Positions 1-7,608 of a stretch of 64,000 nt of DNA are shown here, piece by piece. The notes beneath the pieces are model-generated. The model saw nothing but the letters and a program-made list of their open reading frames with translations. It was not told the origin of the DNA and ran no database searches. The stretch is from contig JAIRJW010000003.1 in NCBI GenBank assembly GCA_031260455.1, forward strand, positions 1 through 64,000, read 5' to 3'. The translations under genes and the position numbers were made by a program. Within the stretch, counting starts at the first letter, position 1. Each line of letters opens with the position of its first letter. The stretch comes from Fluviicola sp. GTDB lineage: Bacteria > Bacteroidota > Bacteroidia > Flavobacteriales_D > Crocinitomicaceae.

Positions 1-48
1 AATCCCTGAATCCCTTCAAAATAACTCAACCCCCTCGTTTGCGGGTTG

Positions 49-78
49 CAAAGATAAACATCTTTTTTATCTTATCAA
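49..78 (-). promoter_or_regulatory. Bacteroidota-type promoter for a gene off the left edge
   Basis: Read on the minus strand, TTG (76-78) is followed after 19 bases by TATCTTTG (49-56). This matches the Bacteroidota housekeeping consensus TTG-N19/21-TAnnTTTG. It points leftward, so its gene begins beyond position 1. The rest of 1-284 is AT-rich, and I see no coding sequence in it. Confidence 0.6.
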
Positions 79-284
79 GACTTTTTGCAAAAACTTTTTA
101 CATCCATCCCAATCCCTAAACGCAATACCCCCAAAAAGAAATACTTAACACCCTAAAAAAAAATAATTATCCCAAATCTCCCCCCCTAAAAGGCGTGTTA
201 TCTCTATCCAGGATAACCCCCTTGATCTATTTGGATTGATTGATTCATCTATAAAATATTTAATATCTGATGATTTGGTCTTCA

Positions 285-1268
285 TTATCCTTTAGTCAAT
301 AAAGATTCCAATAAATGAATCCCTGAATCGTCATTTGATATCGTCCCTGTAGTTCCTTCCAGGATATTTCGGGTCGCCAAATCCCGCCCGATTTGCCCTA
401 TCATCAAAGATTTTTTTCCTTCAACCAGCAATTCCACAGCTTTAACTCCCATTCTTGTAGCCAAAATCCGATCGAAAGCAGATGGACTTCCCCCTCTCTG
501 AATATGTCCTAATACAGAGTATCGCAAGTCATATTCTTCCAGGTGCGGCTTGACTTTTGCCATGATTTCCTGCGCACCACCCTCATCATCTCCTTCTGCT
601 ACTATAATAATAGAGCTGCGAATTCCTTTATTCTGATCTTTGATCTCTTTTGCGAGCAATGGGATATCAGTAATTGTTTCCGGGATCAAAACGGATTCCG
701 CCCCGCTGGCAATAGCACTATTCAATGCAATGTAACCGGAAGCACGCCCCATCACTTCTACGAAAAACACCCGATGATGGCTTGAAGCCGTATCCCGGAT
801 CTTATCTACCGCTTCTACTACCGTATTCAGGCAGGTATCATAACCAATGGTAAAATCTGTTCCATAAATGTCGTTGTCAATGGTTCCTGGAAGCCCGATC
901 ACTGGCACATCAAATTCAGTTGTCAAATCCATTCCTCCGGCAAAGGTTCCATCTCCACCTATTAATACCAATGCATCTATTTGGTGTGACTTTAGGTTTG
1001 AAACAGCCTTTTGTCTACCTTCCAAAGTCCTGAACGCATCGCTTCGGGCCGTTCCCAGAATGGTTCCTCCCAGATGGATGATATTATTGACATCTGTATA
1101 AGAGAGTTCTTTGATCCGGTTCTCGATCATTCCTTTATATCCGTCTTCAATTCCGAAGACCTTTAGTCCTTTTCCGATCGCTGATTTTACAACTGCCCGG
1201 ATGCAGGCATTCATTCCCGGGGAATCTCCCCCCGATGTCAAAACTCCAATTCTTTTCATTTCATTCAT
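285..1268 (-). CDS. pfkA: 6-phosphofructokinase (ATP-dependent, PfkA family)
   Basis: Phosphorylates fructose 6-phosphate to fructose 1,6-bisphosphate, the committed step of glycolysis, in the cytoplasm. The 327-residue length fits the bacterial family (about 320). The nucleotide-binding start VLTSGGDSPGMNA lies at about residues 9-21, the GGDGTF phosphate-binding motif at about 104-109, the catalytic PGTIDND motif at about 127-133, and VEVMGR, a substrate-binding motif, at about 169-174. The Gly in GGDGT is typical of ATP-using rather than pyrophosphate-using enzymes. An alternative start three codons downstream (1259, MKRIGVLTS) would match the family N-terminus slightly better. The gene stands alone, divergent from the sigma-factor gene at 1315. 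Confidence 0.95.
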   Translation of the reverse strand: MNEMKRIGVLTSGGDSPGMNACIRAVVKSAIGKGLKVFGIEDGYKGMIENRIKELSYTDVNNIIHLGGTILGTARSDAFRTLEGRQKAVSNLKSHQIDALVLIGGDGTFAGGMDLTTEFDVPVIGLPGTIDNDIYGTDFTIGYDTCLNTVVEAVDKIRDTASSHHRVFFVEVMGRASGYIALNSAIASGAESVLIPETITDIPLLAKEIKDQNKGIRSSIIIVAEGDDEGGAQEIMAKVKPHLEEYDLRYSVLGHIQRGGSPSAFDRILATRMGVKAVELLVEGKKSLMIGQIGRDLATRNILEGTTGTISNDDSGIHLLESLLTKG

Positions 1269-1314
1269 AACTCGTGTAAATTTAAGTGCTTACTTTTAGA
1301 GCCATACCAATTTT

Positions 1315-1920
1315 ATGGAATTATTTCATTTGATGCATCTCTATGTCATGATGCTGTTTCAACGCGGACATAAGAGGTTCAGATCATTCACGGATCTGGA
1401 GTTGATCCAATTATATAAAGAGGAAACAAACCTCTTTACAATACCCCTGCTGTATGAACGCTACGGACATCTGGTACTGGGAACATGCATCAAATATCTG
1501 AAACACTATGAAGATGCAGAGGATACAACCATGAAAATTTTTGGGGAATTAAACCAGAAAATCGAAAAGCATACTATTCAGCACTTCAAATCCTGGTTGT
1601 ATCAGGTCACAAAAAACGAATGCCTGATTCATCTGCGCAAGCAAAAAACGATTCAAACACCAATTCATGAGAATTTGTTACATACAGAATCACTGGAAAC
1701 AGAAGAACAAGCAGAACGGGAACTCAAATTAGCCAGACTTGAACTGGCAATTCAACATTTAAAAGAAGAGCAACGGGTTTGCATCGAATTATTCTACCTG
1801 CACGATAAAAGTTACCAGGAAATCAGTGACGAGCTGGATATTCCTTTGAGCACGGTAAAAAGCGCCATTCAAAATGGCAAGCGAAATTTAAAAATCCGGA
1901 TGGAAAGTCATGAAGAATAA
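1315..1920 (+). CDS. ECF-type RNA polymerase sigma-70 family sigma factor
   Basis: A two-domain sigma factor that would redirect RNA polymerase to a small regulon. Region 2 spans about residues 30-110 (LYERYGHLVLGTCIKYLKHY, the DAEDTTMKIF helix, and FKSWLYQVTKNECLIHLRK). Region 4 spans about 140-195, with the helix-turn-helix YQEISDELDIPLSTVKSAI. The two are joined by a charged linker, which is usual for ECF factors. The first 15 or so residues are rich in Met and weakly conserved, so the true start may be a downstream ATG (MMLFQRG or MLFQRG). The stop overlaps the start of the next gene by 11 bases, which implies translational coupling. The partner has one membrane segment and may act as its regulator. 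Confidence 0.88.
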   Translation: MELFHLMHLYVMMLFQRGHKRFRSFTDLELIQLYKEETNLFTIPLLYERYGHLVLGTCIKYLKHYEDAEDTTMKIFGELNQKIEKHTIQHFKSWLYQVTKNECLIHLRKQKTIQTPIHENLLHTESLETEEQAERELKLARLELAIQHLKEEQRVCIELFYLHDKSYQEISDELDIPLSTVKSAIQNGKRNLKIRMESHEE

Positions 1921-2956
1921 AGATTACATATCACGGGATGCGTTCGAAAAGCTGCTTAGCGACTATTCGGAACAACATTCAAACGAGCACCTGGATGAAT
2001 TCGACCGGGATGCACTTGAGGGATGGAAAAATTCCGGGGTTTCATTTTCTCAGATGAAACAACTGGATCGCAAAATGAAATTTCAGACCAGTTCGATTGC
2101 CTTTTACATAACAGGTCTTGCTGTTCTGGTTATTGGAATACTCTCATTCCTCTTTCTGAAAAAAAATCCGGACTCCCCGATACAGCGAAAGCCTTTAATC
2201 ATAAAAGTCGAACATACGGATATCCACATCCCTGAGGCAATTGACACACTGAAAGTGATTCCTCAGAAAGATCAAATTACTGTAAAAGAAGTCAAACTGT
2301 CTCAAAATGAGATCAAGAGCCTTTCTCCGGAAGTGAAAAAAGAAGAAATCACCGATATTCCTTTCCCTGAAACTGTTTTAGATCCGCTTCCTCCAGTGAT
2401 TGAACAAAAACCAGTAACCGTTTCCAGGCAAAAAATGGCCAAAGAAATATATATCCAGGATCTCAAAGCTATTGATTATTCGCAATACCGAAGCAAGCCT
2501 GCTGTCCTGATCGAACAATACATCCTCTCCGGAGTACCAGCAAACCAGGAAGATGAAGAAGCTTTCCCGCAAGAAGATACTCAACTGCAACTGGTTAACA
2601 TTCCATATATGGATTACCTGGAAAAATCATTGAAATACACCAATTACGGAAAGTGGAAACAAGCACTTTCACGTTTCAGCGAAATTCTCAAAACTTACCC
2701 GGATGATGTCAACGCACGATTCTATTCCGGTTGGTGCTACTATAATTTAGGTCAGTATAACGACGCATGCCTGAATTTCTCCGCATGCCTGCAACTGGAA
2801 TTCTCCAATTTCAACGAAGAAGCTGAATGGTATCTGGCGCAAAGCCGACTGGCAAACGGGGAAAAATCACTGGCAAAAGAATTGTTCCTGAAGATTAAGA
2901 ATCAAAAAGGATTTTATTCCAAACAAGCTGAAAAGGTTTTGAAGAGCTGGAAGTAG
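1910..2956 (+). CDS. single-pass membrane protein with C-terminal TPR repeats, possible anti-sigma-like partner
   Basis: The product has 348 residues. An acidic cytoplasmic N-terminus (about 1-58, containing DEFDRDALEGW) precedes one membrane helix (about 61-83, AFYITGLAVLVIGILSFLFL). A Pro/Lys/Glu-rich linker follows, and tetratricopeptide repeats occupy about 240-345 (WKQALSRFSEILKTYPDD, then NARFYSGWCYYNLGQYNDAC). The D/E-x-ALEGW motif before a membrane helix is common in Bacteroidota proteins encoded beside ECF sigma factors. From that and the 11-base overlap I infer that this protein binds or regulates the upstream sigma factor. No zinc-finger anti-sigma signature is visible. Its ligand and regulon are unknown. 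Confidence 0.75.
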   Translation: MKNKDYISRDAFEKLLSDYSEQHSNEHLDEFDRDALEGWKNSGVSFSQMKQLDRKMKFQTSSIAFYITGLAVLVIGILSFLFLKKNPDSPIQRKPLIIKVEHTDIHIPEAIDTLKVIPQKDQITVKEVKLSQNEIKSLSPEVKKEEITDIPFPETVLDPLPPVIEQKPVTVSRQKMAKEIYIQDLKAIDYSQYRSKPAVLIEQYILSGVPANQEDEEAFPQEDTQLQLVNIPYMDYLEKSLKYTNYGKWKQALSRFSEILKTYPDDVNARFYSGWCYYNLGQYNDACLNFSACLQLEFSNFNEEAEWYLAQSRLANGEKSLAKELFLKIKNQKGFYSKQAEKVLKSWK

Positions 2957-3017
2957 AACAATATTCATAAGAAATCCCCGATGTGTCGACGACTACACTC
3001 AATGACCAGGGATCTTT

Positions 3018-4160
3018 TTATTTCGCTAATCTTCTCAGCAACGGATTCGGACGATACCTGTCTTCTCCGTACTCGGCAAACAGGTGCTCCAATCTTGCAA
3101 GAACCGTTTTCAAGCCGATTTCTTCCGACCAGACCAACAGTCCTTTCGGATAATTTACTCCTTTGGTCATGGCAATATCGATATCTTCCCGACTTGCAAT
3201 GTTTAAGAACAAAGCGTCGTAAGCTTCATTGATCAGCATCGCCAAAACACGGTCCACAATTTCCCGTCCCAGTTTCTCGTCCTTTTTCGGAGCTGGCAAT
3301 TCCGCTCCATCCGAATAATCGTAAAATCCTCTTCCTGTTTTTCTACCCAGGAAGCCCGCTTCCATGTGTCGTTTTTGTGTAAAAGACGGTTTGAACCTCG
3401 GGTCATAGTAAAATGCACTGAAAACAGTTTCGGTTACCGTATAGTTGATGTCATTTCCGATGTAATCCATCAAGGTAAAAGGCCCCATACGAAATCCTCC
3501 CAACTCGGTCAAAGCCCAGTCGATCGTTGCAAAATCAGCAATTCCTTCTTCATAAATCCGCAAAGCTTCTCCGTAAAAAGGTCGTGCCACACGATTCACA
3601 ATAAACCCTGGTGTGTCTTTACAAACCACTGTCAATTTTTTCCAGGAATCAATGATGGATTTCGCTTTTGATAACGTTTCTTCACTTGTCTGGACTGCCG
3701 GAATAATTTCCACCAAAGGCATCAGTGGTGCAGGATTAAAAAAATGAATGCCGATCACGCGCGACGAAAATTTCAATACTGCCCCGATCGAAGCGATAGA
3801 CAAAGAGGACGTATTCGAAGCAATGATACAATCCATGCTCACTATTTCTTCAATTTCTTTAAAAACCGCATGCTTCGCTTCCAGTTTCTCCACAATTGCT
3901 TCAATTACCAGATCCGCTTCTCTGAAATCTTCCAACCGAGTTGAAAAACACATTCGGTTCAGAATATCATTTTTTCCGGATTCATGCAGGTTTCCTTTTT
4001 CAACCAAACGATCAAGTATTTTCACCAAAGCAACCTTCGCTTTATCCAATTGCGCCTGGTTCACATCCACTAAAACAACTTCATGTCCCGACTGCGCCGT
4101 AACCTGAGCAATTCCTGCTCCCATCGTTCCCGCGCCTAAAACTCCTATTTTACTTTTCAT
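3018..4160 (-). CDS. 3-hydroxyacyl-CoA dehydrogenase family protein
   Basis: Oxidises an L-3-hydroxyacyl-CoA to the 3-oxoacyl-CoA with NAD+, in beta-oxidation or phenylacetate-type pathways. The Rossmann motif GVLGAGTMGAGIAQ is at about residues 6-19. The HCDH active-site stretch GIHFFNPAPLMPLVEIIP (catalytic His) is at about 137-154. The C-terminal helical domain follows, with GPFTLMDYIGND and GRKTGRGFYDYS, and a third short HCDH-C-like segment runs from about 300 to 380. It lies 76 bases downstream of the PaaG-like isomerase on the same strand, so the two probably act in sequence like PaaG/PaaH. At 380 residues it is shorter than PaaH (about 500), and substrate range cannot be read from the sequence. 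Confidence 0.88.
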   Translation of the reverse strand: MKSKIGVLGAGTMGAGIAQVTAQSGHEVVLVDVNQAQLDKAKVALVKILDRLVEKGNLHESGKNDILNRMCFSTRLEDFREADLVIEAIVEKLEAKHAVFKEIEEIVSMDCIIASNTSSLSIASIGAVLKFSSRVIGIHFFNPAPLMPLVEIIPAVQTSEETLSKAKSIIDSWKKLTVVCKDTPGFIVNRVARPFYGEALRIYEEGIADFATIDWALTELGGFRMGPFTLMDYIGNDINYTVTETVFSAFYYDPRFKPSFTQKRHMEAGFLGRKTGRGFYDYSDGAELPAPKKDEKLGREIVDRVLAMLINEAYDALFLNIASREDIDIAMTKGVNYPKGLLVWSEEIGLKTVLARLEHLFAEYGEDRYRPNPLLRRLAK

Positions 4161-4236
4161 TAATTGTGCATAAAAGAATTATCAGTTATCGAGGGAGTTC
4201 CCTCTGATTCAACTGACAATTGATCATTTGTTCAAC

Positions 4237-5010
4237 CTATTTTCCCTTAAAAACCGGAGCCCGTTTCTCCAAAAATGCGGTAACTCCCTCCCGGAAATCT
4301 TCCGATTTCCCTGCTAAAGTCTGCAATGCTTCTTCTATGGCAAGTTGTTGTGTCAGGTCATTGGTAAAACTTGCATTCATCGCACGTTTTGTCAAACCTA
4401 AACCGTAAGTAGGCATCAAAGCCAGATTTTCAGCCAGCTTCACAAGTTCTTCTTCAAAACTTTCGTCGGAAACCGCTTTGTAAATCATGTTCATTGCTTC
4501 CGCAGCTGTTGCAGACACCTTCTCTCCCGTCATCATCAAAGCCATTGCTTTTTGCATCCCCACCAAACGGGGCAGGAAAAACGTTCCACCCGAATCCGGA
4601 ATCAGACCGATTTTCGAAAATGCCTGGATGAATGAAGCGGATTCTTTTGCAATAGTGATATCACAAGCCAAAGCGATATTTGCTCCGGCTCCTGCAGCTA
4701 CTCCGTTAACTCCGGCAATAACTGGTTTTTCAATGCTGCGGATACGTTTAATAATCGGGTTGTAATGATCTTTTACAATGGATTGCATTTCCGGACCATC
4801 CGGATCCGTAGCTTCAGCCAGATCCTGACCGGCACAAAATGCCTTTCCTTCTCCTTTAATTACGATAGCCCGAACAGAATCATCTTTTTCACATGCATCC
4901 AGCGCCTGTTGAAGTGACAAAGCCATCTCTTTATTGAAACTATTAAAAACCTGAGGTCTGTTTAAGGTTAGCGTGCAAACGCCATTTTTGATATCCTGAA
5001 TCAGTGTCAT
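4237..5010 (-). CDS. paaG: enoyl-CoA hydratase/isomerase, PaaG-like (epoxyphenylacetyl-CoA isomerase)
   Basis: A crotonase-fold enzyme of 257 residues. The first oxyanion-hole segment is GKAFCAGQDLAE (about 54-65) and the second is GVNGVAAGAGANIALACD (about 99-116). The acid position lies in GLIPDSGGTFFLPRL (about 134-148), where the Asp and its surroundings match PaaG better than classical hydratases. PaaG isomerises the ring epoxide of phenylacetyl-CoA to an oxepin and can also act as a delta3,delta2-enoyl-CoA isomerase. No ring-epoxidase genes (paaABCDE) are visible here, so a general isomerase role is also possible. A 160-bp MITE starts only 16 bases upstream of the start codon and separates the gene from its probable promoter. 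Confidence 0.78.
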   Translation of the reverse strand: MTLIQDIKNGVCTLTLNRPQVFNSFNKEMALSLQQALDACEKDDSVRAIVIKGEGKAFCAGQDLAEATDPDGPEMQSIVKDHYNPIIKRIRSIEKPVIAGVNGVAAGAGANIALACDITIAKESASFIQAFSKIGLIPDSGGTFFLPRLVGMQKAMALMMTGEKVSATAAEAMNMIYKAVSDESFEEELVKLAENLALMPTYGLGLTKRAMNASFTNDLTQQLAIEEALQTLAGKSEDFREGVTAFLEKRAPVFKGK

Positions 5011-5026
5011 TTTATTCTTTTTCTAA

Positions 5027-5186
5027 GAGCCTGTATAAATTTATCTAATTTCTTTGCTATGTGTCTTTTTGCCTGATACTTCGTTTGATTTTTTTGACAG
5101 AATTATTCCATTATGCCTGCAAAATCTGCCTCGTCCAAACCAAAAATCCACTATAACAAATTTATGATATAAAATTAAACAGGCTC
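5027..5186. mobile_element. miniature inverted-repeat element (MITE), 160 bp, TAA target duplication
   Basis: The two ends are inverted repeats. The left end reads GAGCCTGTATAAATTTAT. The right end, read as its complement, is GAGCCTGTTTAATTTTAT, so 16 of the 18 bases match. Both outer edges are flanked by the direct repeat TAA (5024-5026 and 5187-5189), as expected for a 3-bp target-site duplication of the TNA type made by some IS5-family transposases. The interior is AT-rich and has no plausible transposase reading frame, so this would be a non-autonomous element. It lies between the start codon of the PaaG-like gene and an apparent -7 box. Confidence 0.72.
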
Positions 5187-5189
5187 TAA

Positions 5190-5197
5190 CAAAGATA
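5190..5197 (-). promoter_or_regulatory. -7 box TATCTTTG, probable ancestral promoter of the paaG-like operon
   Basis: TATCTTTG on the minus strand fits TAnnTTTG exactly and lies directly outside the MITE. Removing the element and one TAA copy would place it 16 bases before the paaG start, a normal Bacteroidota spacing. No matching -33 TTG is seen. A second TAnnTTTG match (TAAATTTG, 5157-5164) lies inside the element. Confidence 0.5.
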
Positions 5198-5341
5198 GAA
5201 AAAGCCTTATCCTGGGAAGAAGAATTTGTGAATTATTGCCGTCAATCAAACGAAATATCAAAAATTCCTTTTCATGTGTTAAAATTCAAAAAACTATTGG
5301 ATAATTCACTAAATTTGTACTAACCATTATTTAGTTTGGTT

Positions 5342-6436
5342 ATGTTGAAATCTTTTATTCTCTTATTTACATGTTGTCTGGTATTTACTTCGGGCACAGC
5401 CTTGGCTCAGTGTTCAGGATCAAATTTAGCAGCACCTTATAACAGCAACAACTCCAATAAAGGAGTCATGTTTAATCTCACTGCAGCCAATACGGTTACC
5501 ATTTTATGTTTCGATGCAAATCTTCCGGTATTATCCGTTGGTGGCTATGAAATTTACTACAAAACCGGAACGTATGTTGGTTACGAAACCAATGCTGCCA
5601 GCTGGACACTCCTGGGTTCCGCTGGGGGCATTCTCAGTATCGGGTTAAACCTGGGGACAGCCCTGAACATTCCCGTGAATCTGATCATTCCCGCTGGGCA
5701 AACCTATGGCTTTTACATCACAGCCAGCAGCGCCCTTTTATCTACTGGCTTACTGACGACAAGTAACTCTGGTTACAGCACCATTGCTTCCAATGCGAAC
5801 TTATCTATTCTTGGCGGGGAAGGAGTCAGCTATCCGTTTAGTAGTGTTACAGCGAACCGAAGTTTCAACGGAACGGTTCATTATTCCCTCGGAACGGTTC
5901 TCCCTGTTACTTTCACTCAGTTCAATGCTTCGACCATGAATCAATTTGCACTCCTGGAATGGGAAATGGAATCAGAAGCAAATACCAATTTCTATGAAAT
6001 AGAACGGTCTGCTGACGGAGTCAACTGGGAAAAATTGATTATTACAAACGCTTCCGGCAATGAAAGCAGTACACATCTGAAATACCAGGAAGTTGATTAC
6101 AATCCGCTGGACGGAATCAATTATTACCGTTTGAGTCAGACAGACAACAACGGAAATCATGTTAATCTGCAAACTGTCTCATGGAAAAAAGTACAGGATT
6201 TTAATAACAATGAACTGAACATTTTCCCAAATCCGGGCAAAGATATCGTTCGGGTATTTGCCAATCCGGCCGAGTTAAGGGAACTGCGAATATTTGATGC
6301 AATCGGGCAAAACATCTCCGAAAGCATTGAAGTCAAAGGCTGTAGCGGTTATACTGAACTAAATTTCGGTTCATCAAAACCGGGATTGTTTATTGTAAAA
6401 ACCAAAACACTTTCAAAAAGAGTGATGATTGAATGA
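5342..6436 (+). CDS. secreted protein with type IX secretion C-terminal sorting domain
   Basis: I start this at the ATG at 5342 (MLKSFILLFTCCLVF) because it begins a clean signal peptide ending near TALAQ (about residue 23). A TTG two codons earlier is less likely. Residues of about 24-185 form a Ser/Thr/Asn-rich beta domain of unknown function. A fibronectin-like segment follows (about 190-275, TFTQFNASTMNQFALLEWEM). The last 80 or so residues are a type A T9SS sorting domain (IFPNPGKDIVRVF, LRIFDAIGQNI, GLFIVKTKTLSKRVMIE). The protein should cross the outer membrane through the T9SS and be cleaved and anchored by a PorU-type sortase. The function of the N-terminal domain is not recognisable. 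The preceding intergenic stretch holds the MITE and TAAATTTG at 5310-5317, a possible -7 box. Confidence 0.85.
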   Translation: MLKSFILLFTCCLVFTSGTALAQCSGSNLAAPYNSNNSNKGVMFNLTAANTVTILCFDANLPVLSVGGYEIYYKTGTYVGYETNAASWTLLGSAGGILSIGLNLGTALNIPVNLIIPAGQTYGFYITASSALLSTGLLTTSNSGYSTIASNANLSILGGEGVSYPFSSVTANRSFNGTVHYSLGTVLPVTFTQFNASTMNQFALLEWEMESEANTNFYEIERSADGVNWEKLIITNASGNESSTHLKYQEVDYNPLDGINYYRLSQTDNNGNHVNLQTVSWKKVQDFNNNELNIFPNPGKDIVRVFANPAELRELRIFDAIGQNISESIEVKGCSGYTELNFGSSKPGLFIVKTKTLSKRVMIE

Positions 6437-6441
6437 TTACT

Positions 6442-7452
6442 TTACTGGTAGTTTTCAACCATAGATCTGACGCGTTGCACCATGTGATCTACCAAAAGCG
6501 GAGGCTCCAGAACAACCAGTTCTCCTCCGAAAGATAATAAAGTACGGATTAATTCCTCTGAAATGAAGACATTCATTTCAAAGGTACTTTTATTTTTACC
6601 TTCCTTCACTATCTTCTGAGAAGCATGGAAGGGTTGTGATTCAATATATTTAGCGGCAATATTATCAGCTTTAAAAACAACTGTTTCCGGTTTTCCATTG
6701 CTTGCAGTAATCCCGATCGCATGTTCAAAAAACTGGTTCGGGTTGAATGAAACAGGTGAGCGAAAAACTTCTTCTGACTGCTGCAGGTCGTAAATACGGT
6801 CCAATCCGTAAGTAGTGATATCTTCCTTAACCAGATCATAACACAACAAATACCACCTGTTCCGGTACTCCTTCAATAACAAGGGAAGTACTTTTCGCGC
6901 TTTTCGCTTCTGGGTCTGAAAACTTTCGTAATCAAAATAGAGAATTGTTCCCTCTTTGATGGAATTCAAAATCGGATTCAAAAATTCGCTTCCACGGGAA
7001 GAAACCGGCGTTTCAAACTCCACGAAACGTTCAATAGATTTATCATTGATATCATTCGAAATGTTCACACGATCCACGATTTTATCAATCGCAAAACCGA
7101 ACTGCTTAAACATTCCTACGTCTTTAAACTGGCTGAGTGTATTTGCTGCAAAACGGATTGCCTCAATATCCGACTCGTTCAGTGGAATTTCATCCAGAGA
7201 AAAGCCGGGATCACTGTAATAATAACCTCCATATCTCTTGGAATATCTGATCGGTGCGTCATGCTCCATTTTCATGGCGAACATATCCTTTTCGATCGTC
7301 GAATCACAAATATTATCTCCGTCAACGCTCCCAAATAAAGCCTCTTCGCAAGCTTCCCGCAACATCGCTTTCGAAGGGTAAGGTTTGTATTGGTTTCTCA
7401 AAGCACGGTCAATAATCCGGAATCTCAGCTGGGCATTTTTAATGTGCGGCAT
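6442..7452 (-). CDS. WYL-domain transcriptional regulator (HTH plus WYL)
   Basis: The product has 336 residues. An N-terminal winged-helix region (about 1-75, with the start MPHIKNAQLRFRIIDRALR) is followed by a WYL domain at about 150-235, recognised by RNRWYLLCYD with the Trp-Tyr-Leu signature. A WCX-like C-terminal extension runs from about 250 to 336. WYL proteins bind nucleic-acid or nucleotide ligands and often regulate DNA-damage or defence genes. No defence system is adjacent here, so the target is unknown. It converges tail-to-tail with the T9SS cargo gene, 5 bases apart. A 7-bp inverted repeat (ATAACTT/AAGTTAT, 7451-7475) begins at the start codon and could be an autoregulatory site. 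Confidence 0.88.
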   Translation of the reverse strand: MPHIKNAQLRFRIIDRALRNQYKPYPSKAMLREACEEALFGSVDGDNICDSTIEKDMFAMKMEHDAPIRYSKRYGGYYYSDPGFSLDEIPLNESDIEAIRFAANTLSQFKDVGMFKQFGFAIDKIVDRVNISNDINDKSIERFVEFETPVSSRGSEFLNPILNSIKEGTILYFDYESFQTQKRKARKVLPLLLKEYRNRWYLLCYDLVKEDITTYGLDRIYDLQQSEEVFRSPVSFNPNQFFEHAIGITASNGKPETVVFKADNIAAKYIESQPFHASQKIVKEGKNKSTFEMNVFISEELIRTLLSFGGELVVLEPPLLVDHMVQRVRSMVENYQ

Positions 7453-7608
7453 AACTTAACTTTCAATCTAAGTTATCAAAAAAATCTCAATTGAACCCGG
7501 AATACCATTTGTCAATAGCAAATTGAACGAAATCTCTTCCACATTGACATTTACTATTGTAACCGGAAAAGTCTCCTATCTGGCTGATGAGTTTATTCAT
7601 AATCCTGA

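Noticed and set aside
2957..3017. Possible hairpin (AAATCCCC ... GGGATCTTT) between convergent genes
   Set aside because: The arms pair only weakly with a long loop. I could not call a terminator with confidence.
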